The translations under genes were made by a program, and so were the position numbers. A model generated the notes under the pieces. It saw only the letters and a program-made list of their open reading frames with translations. It had not been told where the DNA came from and did no database searches. Of a stretch of DNA of 64,000 nt, positions 8,605-17,434 are shown in pieces. This DNA comes from ASV31 sp965229765. GTDB lineage: Bacteria > Pseudomonadota > Alphaproteobacteria > Rhodobacterales > Rhodobacteraceae. Numbering within the stretch: position 1 is the first letter of the stretch; the number at the start of each line of letters is the position of its first letter. The stretch spans positions 682,001 to 746,000 of the forward strand of contig CBDDJT010000002.1 of assembly GCA_965229765.1 (NCBI GenBank), read 5' to 3'.

Positions 8605-9030
8605 ATGTCCACAAAGCACGCGAACACACCGCCGGTCCTGATCCTGATGGCAGAGCAGCGCTGCGCGCCGGTACGCAAGCGCCCGCAGCCGCTGGCCCCT
8701 GCGCCGCTGATGCTGGACGCGGCGCACCTTCGTGCCGGACCGCGGCGCCCCGAAACGCCGGCCCCTGCCGCGCGGTCGGCCAGGCCCCGGCCCATTCTGC
8801 CGACCCCGGCCCCGCGCACGGCCACGCCGCTGAGGCCACTGGCCGAGGAGTCCGCGCGGCTGACCGGACTGCGCGGTCAGGCATTCGCGCAAGACGCGAT
8901 CCGTCTGCCCGGCATGACGGCCCGCCGCCCCGCTGTCCGGGGCCTGAACGCCGCGCCGGTCACCGCGATGGCAAGCCCCGCCATCGGCACTGTCCTGTTG
9001 GGCCTTCTGGCCGGCCTGCGGATCGGCTGA
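8605..9030 (+). CDS. Proline-rich hypothetical protein
   Basis: The 141-residue open frame is rich in Pro, Ala and Arg, low in complexity between residues 20 and 90, and ends in a hydrophobic stretch (SPAIGTVLLGLLAGL) that could be a single membrane anchor. I see no domain. The ATG at 8605 has no strong ribosome binding site. It sits between two paralogous membrane-anchored genes in the same direction, which is the main reason to accept it. A competing frame exists on the other strand (8582-8884) but is equally low in complexity. Confidence 0.45.
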   Translation: MSTKHANTPPVLILMAEQRCAPVRKRPQPLAPAPLMLDAAHLRAGPRRPETPAPAARSARPRPILPTPAPRTATPLRPLAEESARLTGLRGQAFAQDAIRLPGMTARRPAVRGLNAAPVTAMASPAIGTVLLGLLAGLRIG

Positions 9031-9132
9031 GGGCGTGCAGATGCCTTGCAAACATGAAAATGGTGCGGTTTTCGCCCAAAACTTTCCATATTTCAGGGAC
9101 AATCTGGACGGGAATATTGGTGGAGCCTGTCG

Positions 9133-10035
9133 ATGAGCACGGTAACAACTTCTATCGAGGCAAGCCTTCTTTTTTCCCGCACCCCGCGGCGTGACATCGG
9201 CGAAGATGCGACCGAGATCAGGACACGGCTGGGTGCGCTGGGGTGCCCGGTGCGCCAGACACGGGTCGTCCCGGGCGAGCATCTGCTGCTGCATTGCGAC
9301 ACGGTGCAGGTGTTGCTTGCCTATTGCGCCGTGCCTTTCGACATAGAGGACTTTCAGGGCGCCGCGCGCCCCGATCATGCGATGGAGGACGATGCGCGCA
9401 TCCTCGACCGGCTGTCGGCGCACCGGTCCAGCATGACGGTGCTGGTGGCCGACCATCCCTCGGCTGCGGCACGCGAGACACTGGCGCAGAAGCGGCGGCT
9501 GTGCTGGGAGGTCATCGACATCGTGGCGGGTGCGCTCGATGCCGACCTGGTCTTCTGGACGGACTCTGACACGATCTATTCGCCGGCGGAATTCGCGGTG
9601 GCCACGCTGGCGGAGACCGCCCCGCGCCCGATGCCGACCCCGCGCCACGCCCCGATGGAGGATGCGACCGACGACATTGCGGTGCCGGTGTCCGAGAGCT
9701 ATCTGGCGCAGGCCATTTCGGGCCTTGGCGGCGGCCGCGCGCGGGCCCATTCCCTGCAATGGGAGCGGGTGTCGCACGGCCTGCCGGACGAGGGCGATGA
9801 CGACGCCGGGCGTTTCGAAAGCTTCTTCACCGCCGCACGGCAGGAAAAGGGCAAGACCTACGGGCTTATCACCATCCTCGCCGCGATGAACGGGCCGGTG
9901 GCGATCGGCACGCTGTTCTACAATGTCTTTCGCGGCGAGAACGCGCATCTGGTGGCGCAGGTGATCGCGGTCACGGCGCTGGGCATGGCGATCTACTGGA
10001 GCGCGATGTACGAAAAGGCGCTCGCGATCTTCTAG
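9133..10035 (+). CDS. Membrane-anchored protein of unknown function, paralogue of the gene at 7305
   Basis: The 300-residue product shares its opening SIEASLL motif and the central LVFWTDSDTIYSPAEF segment with the upstream gene, and likewise ends in hydrophobic segments (about 240-295). The C-terminal region has two likely membrane helices, suggesting a soluble domain tethered to the inner membrane. GGTGGAG lies eight bases before the ATG. A gap of about 100 bases upstream is relatively AT-rich and may hold its own promoter. Function is unknown. It ends only a few bases from the convergent N-demethylase-like gene. Confidence 0.8.
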   Translation: MSTVTTSIEASLLFSRTPRRDIGEDATEIRTRLGALGCPVRQTRVVPGEHLLLHCDTVQVLLAYCAVPFDIEDFQGAARPDHAMEDDARILDRLSAHRSSMTVLVADHPSAAARETLAQKRRLCWEVIDIVAGALDADLVFWTDSDTIYSPAEFAVATLAETAPRPMPTPRHAPMEDATDDIAVPVSESYLAQAISGLGGGRARAHSLQWERVSHGLPDEGDDDAGRFESFFTAARQEKGKTYGLITILAAMNGPVAIGTLFYNVFRGENAHLVAQVIAVTALGMAIYWSAMYEKALAIF

Positions 10036-10772
10036 GCGGCGTCCGCGCGGACGACGGTGGTGTGGATGGCGAACAGCACCGCACCAGTGACAGGCAGGCG
10101 CAGGACCGTCTGACGCTCGCTGCGCAGGTAGGGCGGGTCGTGATCGACGCGCCGGCGCGGGCTGCCTTCCAGCCGCGGATCGTGAAGATCGGGCGTGCCA
10201 TAGCCATGCAGGTTGGCGCGCCACATGGGCCGTCCGGGCCGCACCCCGTCGAAGAAGCGCTGCACGCGCCGGCCGATGTCGGCGTCATAGGGCGGCACGG
10301 GCGCGTGGATGCGCATGAGCGGGCGGCCGATCTTCTCTGCCAGCGTCCAGCCAGACGGGAAGGCGAGCGAGGCGGCGGTCAGAACGTGTTCGCCGGCGCG
10401 GCGTTCCAGCAGGCACAGGTCTTCGGACAAAAGCGCCGAAAGCGTCGCGAAGGGCTGTGCGGGGTCGATCCGCACCGCCCGCCCGTCGGGGCAGCTGACG
10501 GTGTCGCCCGTGACGGCGAACGCCGGGTGCTCTGCCAGCGTTTCGAGGATCACGCCAAGCAGTTCATCGACCGCGGGCTCTGCCCCCGGCTCGATGCGGC
10601 AGACGGCCCCGCCCAAGGTGGCCATCAGGTGCGCGCGCAGGGCGATCTGAGCGGCATAGGCATCGTCGACGGTGATCCATGGGCCGTCCACGGGGCGCAT
10701 GCGCGGCAGGGGTTCCGCCGCCTGTCGGCGCAGGTCGTCGGGAAGGCGGGCTTGCAGGATCGGCGGTGTCAT
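10032..10772 (-). CDS. Haem-dependent oxidative N-demethylase family protein (DUF3445)
   Basis: The 246-residue product matches the DUF3445/HODM family. Characteristic segments are FPSGWTLAEKIGRPLMRIHAPVP (in parts), the RVQRFFDGVRPGRPMWRANL stretch, and HDPRLEGSP followed by YLRSERQTVLRLP. Characterised relatives are haem enzymes that demethylate small methylamines such as dimethylamine. The start is the first Met of the homologous region at 10772, with no strong ribosome binding site. It is divergent from dddP and overlaps the end of the upstream convergent gene by four bases. Physical closeness to DMSP metabolism suggests methylated-compound catabolism, but this is inference. Confidence 0.8.
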   Translation of the reverse strand: MTPPILQARLPDDLRRQAAEPLPRMRPVDGPWITVDDAYAAQIALRAHLMATLGGAVCRIEPGAEPAVDELLGVILETLAEHPAFAVTGDTVSCPDGRAVRIDPAQPFATLSALLSEDLCLLERRAGEHVLTAASLAFPSGWTLAEKIGRPLMRIHAPVPPYDADIGRRVQRFFDGVRPGRPMWRANLHGYGTPDLHDPRLEGSPRRRVDHDPPYLRSERQTVLRLPVTGAVLFAIHTTVVRADAA

Positions 10773-10880
10773 CGGTGCAATGCTGCGCCAGGCAGGGCGG
10801 AAACGATACCGGAAAATGTCGCTTGCGGACCAGCCACGGCGATGGGTGTGGCCGACCATCCCCGGAAAGGGAGGCCCGCG

Positions 10881-12224
10881 ATGAACACCCATTACCGCGA
10901 TCGGCGCAAGATCGACCCGGCGGCCGGGCCGGTGCTGGGCGACGGCACGCCGAACGACGGGGACCGCGTGGAAATCGGGCCCACGGCGCTGGCCTTTGAC
11001 GAATGGCGCGCGGCGGGGCTGGAACTTCCCGACCTCGACGCGATGCGGCGGTATCGCTGGCGGCGGCTGACCGATCACATCGTGGCCCGGGGCTATGGCG
11101 GGCTTCTGATGACGGACCCGCTCAACATCCGCTACGCAACCGATTCCACGAACATGCAGCTTTGGAACACGCACAATCCGTTCCGTGCGCTGCTGCTGTG
11201 CGCCGACGGCCACATGGTGCTGTGGGACTACAAGAACGGCATGTTCCTCAGCGCCTTCAACCCGCTGGTCGCAGAGGTGCGGACCGGCGCGGACCTGTTC
11301 TATTTCGACCGGGGCGACCGGATCGACCTGGCCGCCGCGCGGCTGGCCGAGCAGATCGACGCACTGCTGCGCGAGCATGGCGGCGGCGACCGGCGGCTGG
11401 CGGTGGACAAGATCATGCTGCACGGGCTGCGGGCGCTGGAGGCCCGCGGCATCGAGATCGTCGAGGGCGAGGAGGTGACCGAGAAGGCCCGCGCGGTGAA
11501 GGGCCCCGACGAGATCCGCGCGATGCGATGCGCCTCGCACGCGTGCGAGGCCGCCGTGGCCGAGATGGAGCGGGTCGCCCGCACCGCCACCCCCGCCGAC
11601 GGGCTGACAGAATGCGACGTCTGGGCGGTGCTGCATTCCGAAAACATCCGGCGCGGCGGCGAGTGGCTGGAAACGCGTCTGCTGACCTCGGGGCCACGCA
11701 CGAACCCATGGTTCCAGGAATGCGGGCCGCGGCGGCTTCGGCAAGACGAGATCCTGGCCTTCGATACCGACCTAGTGGGCTGCTACGGCATCTGCGTGGA
11801 CATATCGCGCACGTGGTGGATCGGCGACGCCCCGCCCCGGCCCGACATGATCGAGGCGATGCAGATCTCGCACGAGCACATCATGACGAACATGGCGATG
11901 CTGGCGCCCGGCGTGTCGCTGCGCGATCTGTCGATGAACGGCCACCGGCTGCCCGACAAGTACCAGGAACTGAAATACGGCTGCATGATGCATGGCGTGG
12001 GGCTGTGCGACGAGTGGCCGCTGGTCGCCTATCCGGACCACATGGTCGAGGGGGCGTTCGACTATTGCCTGGAACCGGGGATGGTGCTGTGCGTCGAGGT
12101 TCTGGCGGGCGAGGTCGGCGGCGATTTCTCGATCAAGCTGGAAGATCAGGTGCTGATTACAGAGACCGGGCACGAGAACCTGACGCGCTATCCCTTTGAC
12201 GCGCGGCTGATGGGGCTGGCCTGA
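10881..12224 (+). CDS. dddP: Dimethylsulfoniopropionate lyase DddP
   Basis: The 447-residue product cleaves DMSP into dimethyl sulfide and acrylate. It has an M24 aminopeptidase (pita-bread) fold, and all six iron-coordinating residues known from the Roseobacter enzyme are at identical numbers: Asp295 and Asp297 in FDTDLVG, Asp307 in CVDISR, His371 in MHGVGLCDE, Glu406 in CVEVL and Glu421 in KLEDQ. The DddP hallmark RYATDSTNMQLWNTHNPFR (84-102) is also present, which separates it from proline dipeptidases. GGGAGG lies seven bases before the ATG. No acrylate-handling genes are adjacent. Confidence 0.96.
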   Translation: MNTHYRDRRKIDPAAGPVLGDGTPNDGDRVEIGPTALAFDEWRAAGLELPDLDAMRRYRWRRLTDHIVARGYGGLLMTDPLNIRYATDSTNMQLWNTHNPFRALLLCADGHMVLWDYKNGMFLSAFNPLVAEVRTGADLFYFDRGDRIDLAAARLAEQIDALLREHGGGDRRLAVDKIMLHGLRALEARGIEIVEGEEVTEKARAVKGPDEIRAMRCASHACEAAVAEMERVARTATPADGLTECDVWAVLHSENIRRGGEWLETRLLTSGPRTNPWFQECGPRRLRQDEILAFDTDLVGCYGICVDISRTWWIGDAPPRPDMIEAMQISHEHIMTNMAMLAPGVSLRDLSMNGHRLPDKYQELKYGCMMHGVGLCDEWPLVAYPDHMVEGAFDYCLEPGMVLCVEVLAGEVGGDFSIKLEDQVLITETGHENLTRYPFDARLMGLA

Positions 12225-12317
12225 CGGCGCATGACCGCCGGCACGGGCGATTGCGGTTCCGGCGGCAGCGGTTTCGTGGCACATGCCGTCCGAGCGATCC
12301 GACCGCAGAGGCCCGAC

Positions 12318-13058
12318 ATGTTCCGCATCCTTCGCAACCGCCGCGCGCGGCAGACCCATGGCCTGACGAAACCCATCGCGCGCGAGGTCACGTACACGGC
12401 CGACGTGGGCGGGCGGCGGGCCGAGATGGTGCGATCCCGGTTCATGGCAGACTGGCTGGGCCAGCTGGACATCGCGCCGCGCGTGATCCTTGACCTGGGA
12501 TCCTATGACGGGGGCGATTCACGCCGGCTGGCACAGGCCTTTCCCGATTGCCGTGTGATCGCGGTCGAGGCCGACCCGACCCGGCTGGAGATCGTGCGCG
12601 CCAACCTTGAAGGCACCGCGGTAGAGGTGGTGAACGCCGCCGTGTGCGAAAGCGACGGGCCGGTGCCGTGGTTTGCCGCGCGCATCGACGGGGCGGTCCA
12701 TGCCCAAGGCTCTGTCTTTCGCCACTCGGACCACTACCGAAAGTCCTATCCCTTCGTGAAGCAGGAGGCAGAGGCGGCAGAGGTTCCGGGACGGCGGTTC
12801 GACAGCCTGATGGCAGAGCTTGGGGTCGCGGCGGTGGACCTTCTGCACATGGATATCGAGGGCGCCGAGGGGATCGTCCTGCGCAGCATGGGCGCGGTGC
12901 GCCCGGCGCTGATCTATATGGAATGGCGCGACCATTTCTTCGAGGGCGCCGAGACCGCGGCAGAGCGGGCGGCGTTGATGGACGGGCTGGGCTATGCCCT
13001 GCTGCTGGATCTGGGCGAGGACCGGCTGTACCTGCGGGGCGATCTGGCGGGGGGGTGA
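12318..13058 (+). CDS. FkbM family methyltransferase
   Basis: The 246-residue product has an SAM-binding Rossmann fold: motif I is ILDLGSYDGGDS near residue 60, VIAVEADPTRLE follows, and the FkbM signature LLHMDIEGAEGIVLRSM lies in the last third. Family members O-methylate sugars of polysaccharides or natural products. I chose the ATG at 12318, which has AGAGG nine bases upstream. An in-frame ATG at 12231 would add 29 residues without homology. It follows dddP by 94 bases on the same strand, but a functional link is not evident. Confidence 0.82.
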   Translation: MFRILRNRRARQTHGLTKPIAREVTYTADVGGRRAEMVRSRFMADWLGQLDIAPRVILDLGSYDGGDSRRLAQAFPDCRVIAVEADPTRLEIVRANLEGTAVEVVNAAVCESDGPVPWFAARIDGAVHAQGSVFRHSDHYRKSYPFVKQEAEAAEVPGRRFDSLMAELGVAAVDLLHMDIEGAEGIVLRSMGAVRPALIYMEWRDHFFEGAETAAERAALMDGLGYALLLDLGEDRLYLRGDLAGG

Positions 13059-13154
13059 CGGCGGCTCAAGTCCGCGTGACGCGGCTGACACATGGGTTGG
13101 CCTGTGCGGTGAGAGCGGCCAGTTTCGGACGACCGCATACGCAGGAGCCCGCCC

Positions 13155-14366
13155 ATGCCCACCGAACGCATCACATTCGCCGGACATGACGGGGGGCAGC
13201 TGGCCGCGCGGCTGGACCTGCCCGAGGGCCCGCATCTTGGCACGGCGCTGTTTGCCCATTGTTTCACCTGCGGCAAGGACATCCCCGCGGCGCGGCGCAT
13301 CGCGGCGCGGCTGGCGGCGATGGGGATCGCCGTGCTGCGCTTCGATTTCACCGGGCTGGGCCATTCCGAGGGCGAGTTCCGCAACACCTCTTTCACGTCG
13401 AATGTGGACGACATCAGGGCCGCGTGCAGCTACCTGACGGGGCGCGGAATGGCGCCGGGGCTGCTGATCGGCCATTCGCTGGGCGGCGCGGCGGTCTTGC
13501 GCGCGGCGGCGGACCTGCCGGGCGTGCGCGCCGTGGTGACGCTGGGCGCCCCCTTCGACCCCGGGCACGTGACGCACAACTTCGCCGACGCGCTGGAGGA
13601 TATCGCGCGGGACGGCAGCGCCGAGGTGGACCTGGGCGGGCGGCGGTTTCACATCGGGCGCGCGTTTGTCGAGGATGTGCAGGCAGAGAAGGTCGGCCCG
13701 GCGCTGGCGCGGCTGAACGCGGCGCTTCTGGTGATGCACGCGCCGCGCGACGCCATCGTGGGGATCGACAACGCAACGCGCATCTTCACCGCCGCGAAGC
13801 ATCCCAAGAGCTTCGTCACGCTGGACGATGCCGACCACCTGATCGCGCGGGCCGAGGATGCAGAATACGCCGCCGAGGTGATCGCCGCCTGGGCCGCGCG
13901 ATACCTTGAACTGCGCCCGCCCGCGCCGCCGCCGGGGGCGCCCGAAGGGATCGTGCGCGTGTCCGAGGCGGACGCGGCGGGGTTTCTTCAGGACGTGAAC
14001 GCCGGCCCGCTGCACCATGCACTGGCGGATGAGCCGCTGGCCTATGGCGGCACCAACCGCGGGATGTCGCCCTATGGGTTCCTGTCCGCCGGGCTGGGGG
14101 CCTGCACGTCCATGACGATCCGGATGTATGCCCGGCGCAAGGGCTGGCCGCTGGTGCATGTGCGCGTCGATGTAAGCCACGACAAGGTGCACGCGCAGGA
14201 TGCCGGCGACGGGGCCGACGCCAAGATCGACGGATTCCGGCGCGAGATCACGCTGACCGGGGATCTGACCGGGGACCAGCGCCAGCGATTGCTGGAGATC
14301 GCCGACAAATGCCCCGTTCACCGGACGCTGGAGCGCGCCTCTACCGTCGAGACGGTGCTGGTCTGA
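13155..14366 (+). CDS. Bifunctional alpha/beta hydrolase - OsmC family protein
   Basis: The 403-residue product is a two-domain fusion. Residues 1-255 form an alpha/beta hydrolase with the nucleophile elbow GHSLGG (Ser108) and a late DADHL segment carrying the expected His. Residues 262-403 form an OsmC/Ohr-type domain with the two redox cysteines Cys317 (GLGACTSM) and Cys386 (DKCPVH). OsmC domains reduce organic peroxides with thiols. The fusion is widespread in alphaproteobacteria and may hydrolyse and detoxify peroxidised esters, which is unproven. AGGAG precedes the ATG. Confidence 0.92.
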   Translation: MPTERITFAGHDGGQLAARLDLPEGPHLGTALFAHCFTCGKDIPAARRIAARLAAMGIAVLRFDFTGLGHSEGEFRNTSFTSNVDDIRAACSYLTGRGMAPGLLIGHSLGGAAVLRAAADLPGVRAVVTLGAPFDPGHVTHNFADALEDIARDGSAEVDLGGRRFHIGRAFVEDVQAEKVGPALARLNAALLVMHAPRDAIVGIDNATRIFTAAKHPKSFVTLDDADHLIARAEDAEYAAEVIAAWAARYLELRPPAPPPGAPEGIVRVSEADAAGFLQDVNAGPLHHALADEPLAYGGTNRGMSPYGFLSAGLGACTSMTIRMYARRKGWPLVHVRVDVSHDKVHAQDAGDGADAKIDGFRREITLTGDLTGDQRQRLLEIADKCPVHRTLERASTVETVLV

Positions 14367-14371
14367 CGGGA

Positions 14372-14791
14372 TCAGGCGGGCGTGTAGTGCGTCGTCATGA
14401 GGTAGTTTTTGCGCGGGCCAGTGACGCGCCATTCGGCCCGCCAGTCCGGCCATGCGGCAAACTCGTAGGTGACGAGGTAGAGATCCGGCGCGCAGTCGTG
14501 GCGTGCGGCGGGCGTCGGCTCGCCAGGGTGAAAGCGGTGGAACGGGCGGCCGTCGGCAAAGGCGACGTCGATCCCGCCGGCAGCCGCCCGCCACAGGGTT
14601 TCCCGTTCCGTGGCCATCGGCGGCAGGCCGTCAAAGGCCAGCGTGCCGGTCTCGCGGCAGCGCAGGCCGCCGTTCTCGGGCATGAAGCGCGCGGTGCCGG
14701 TCATCCGGCCGCGCCTGTCTTGCGCGAAATCCTCGATCTCGCGCGACAGCGTCCAGTCGCCGGTGAAATCCTGCAAGACGGGGGCTGGCAC
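14372..14791 (-). CDS. DUF6314 family protein
   Basis: The 139-residue product matches the DUF6314 pattern: DFTGDWTLSREIED at the N terminus, TGTARFMP, DGRPFHRF, and a C-terminal WRVTGPRKNYLMTTHYTP. Such proteins are small lipocalin-like beta barrels of unknown role in Rhodobacteraceae and relatives. It is convergent with the hydrolase-OsmC gene (5 bases apart) and divergent from purB. No signal peptide is visible, so it is probably cytoplasmic. Confidence 0.82.
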   Translation of the reverse strand: MPAPVLQDFTGDWTLSREIEDFAQDRRGRMTGTARFMPENGGLRCRETGTLAFDGLPPMATERETLWRAAAGGIDVAFADGRPFHRFHPGEPTPAARHDCAPDLYLVTYEFAAWPDWRAEWRVTGPRKNYLMTTHYTPA

Positions 14792-14870
14792 CTGTCTCTC
14801 CCTTGCCGATGGGTGCGGTGAAGTCTAAGACCGCGCGCAATCCCGCCACAAGCCAAAGGCCCGTGATCCC

Positions 14871-16172
<1,302 letters not shown>

Positions 16173-16198
16173 CGGCACAATGCACAGGATTTCGGCAA

Positions 16199-16231
16199 GG
16201 GCCCGTGTCCGGCAGGCGCGGGCCGTTCGTT
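16199..16231 (+). terminator. Possible terminator of purB
   Basis: Arms GGCCCG/CGGGCC (16199-16204 and 16219-16224) enclose a 14-base loop and are followed by GTTCGTTTTCG. It lies 27 bases after the purB stop. The loop is long and the U tract short, so confidence is limited. Confidence 0.4.
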
Positions 16232-16290
16232 TTCGTTGCCAGACCGCGCGGTCATGCTACAGTTTCGCCCACCAACACGGGAGAAACGCC

Positions 16291-16449
16291 ATGAAGATCA
16301 AGACAGCCCTTGCCGCGCTGGTGCTTGCACTGGCCCCCGCGATCGCGACCGCGGCCTGCTTCGACGACCACAGCCAGCAGGCGATGTCCTGCGCCGAAGG
16401 CACGATCTGGGACGAGAAGACCTCTGCCTGCGTCGACGCGGCGGTGTGA
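16291..16449 (+). CDS. Small secreted cysteine-motif protein 1
   Basis: The 52-residue precursor has a clear signal peptide (about residues 1-21, KIKTALAALVLALAPAIATA) and a mature part of about 30 residues. The mature part contains CAEGTIWDEKTSACV, a C-x2-G-x-[IV]-[WY]-D-x4-C motif shared with the next two genes. GGGAG precedes the ATG. The motif recalls half of a chitin-binding peritrophin-type module, but similarity this short proves nothing. It is followed by a strong terminator, so it may be a separate transcript. Confidence 0.75.
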   Translation: MKIKTALAALVLALAPAIATAACFDDHSQQAMSCAEGTIWDEKTSACVDAAV

Positions 16450-16469
16450 ACCGACAGACACTGCACTGC

Positions 16470-16500
16470 CGGCCCCGCACCCCGCGTGCGGGGCCGTTTT
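16470..16500 (+). terminator. Rho-independent terminator
   Basis: A 10-base stem (CGGCCCCGCA paired with TGCGGGGCCG) is followed directly by TTTT. It lies 20 bases past the stop of the first small secreted protein gene. Confidence 0.85.
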
Positions 16501-16603
16501 CATTCCGGGACTGTTTCCGGACCGGAAACGCCGCGTTTCCATTCCGGGTTTTCAGAACACACGCCTGCCGTGTTAGGCTGGCGCGAACACAAGGGAGTAT
16601 CGA

Positions 16604-16765
16604 ATGATCCGTTTCATCGTCGTCGCGGCCGTCCTCGCCGCCACCCCGGTCGCCGCCATCGCGCAGGCCTGTCCTTATGCCGGGCCAAAGACCGGGCCGC
16701 AGAACTGCGCGCCGGGCGCGGTGTATGACGCGACCTACCGCGCCTGCATCCTCAGAGGCAGCTAG
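16604..16765 (+). CDS. Small secreted cysteine-motif protein 2
   Basis: This 53-residue frame begins at an ATG with AAGGGAG seven bases upstream and ends at TAG 16763-16765. Residues 1-20 form a signal peptide (IRFIVVAAVLAATPVAAIAQ). The mature part holds CAPGAVYDATYRACI, the same spaced motif as its two neighbours. It also has one extra cysteine after the cleavage site, so up to three cysteines are exported. Function is unknown. It is short enough to be missed by automatic annotation. Confidence 0.7.
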   Translation: MIRFIVVAAVLAATPVAAIAQACPYAGPKTGPQNCAPGAVYDATYRACILRGS

Positions 16766-16834
16766 GTCCGGGCTGGACACCCCAGGCGTGCGGGCTAGCT
16801 TGACCATCGTCCTTCAAGACCGGAGTCTTTGACC

Positions 16835-17371
16835 ATGAAACGTCTTTTCCTGACGGCCGCGCTGATCCTGCCGACCGCGGCGTTCGCCGCAGGCAGCGAC
16901 AGCAGCAGCCCGCCGACCTCTACCGAAACCACGACCCGCTGCGAGGCGGGGCAGATCTGGGACCAGACCACGCAAAGCTGCGTTGCACCCAGCCAGGACA
17001 GCCGGCTGGACGATGACACGCTGTACGACGCGGTACGCGAGTTCGCCTATGCCGGGCGCTATGACGACGCGCTGCGGGCACTGGCGGCGATGTCCGACGC
17101 GGGCGACGACCGGGTGCTGACCTACATGGGGTTCGTGCATCGCCGGATGGGCGACGCGGAACTGGGCAACGCCTATTACCGGCAGGCGCTGGCGCGTAAT
17201 CCCGACAACCTTCTGGCGCGCAGCTACATGGGACAGGGCATGGCCGAATCGGGGGACATGACCGCCGCCCGGCTGCAACTGGCCGAGATCCGGATGCGCG
17301 GCGGCGCTGGCAGCTGGGCCGAAACCGCGCTGAAGCAGGCGATAGAGACCGGGCGCGGCGCGTCCTACTAG
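16835..17371 (+). CDS. Secreted TPR protein with N-terminal cysteine motif
   Basis: The 178-residue precursor has a signal peptide (residues 1-19, ending AAFAAG). It then has CEAGQIWDQTTQSCV, the motif shared with the two small genes upstream, and two or three TPR-like helical repeats (YDAVREFAYAGRYDDALRAL, VLTYMGFVHRRMGDAELGNAYY, and a third beginning LARSYMGQGMAESGD). It is probably periplasmic. The ATG at 16835 is preferred over an in-frame TTG at 16829, since CGGAG is suitably spaced. The TPR part suggests protein-protein interaction; the partner is unknown. Confidence 0.82.
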   Translation: MKRLFLTAALILPTAAFAAGSDSSSPPTSTETTTRCEAGQIWDQTTQSCVAPSQDSRLDDDTLYDAVREFAYAGRYDDALRALAAMSDAGDDRVLTYMGFVHRRMGDAELGNAYYRQALARNPDNLLARSYMGQGMAESGDMTAARLQLAEIRMRGGAGSWAETALKQAIETGRGASY

Positions 17372-17434
17372 GGCCGCGTCAGCGCTTCGTTAACCCGGCG
17401 CTGCCAAGGTTCCCCGGCACGAGGGAACCGGCCA

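Noticed and set aside
8582..8884. Minus-strand frame overlapping the proline-rich gene
   Set aside because: It has the same low-complexity composition, no ribosome binding site, and opposes the direction of both flanking paralogues.
10062..10880. Plus-strand extension of the dddP frame by about 270 codons
   Set aside because: It is antisense to the N-demethylase-like gene. DddP homology begins exactly at the ATG at 10881 with a good ribosome binding site.
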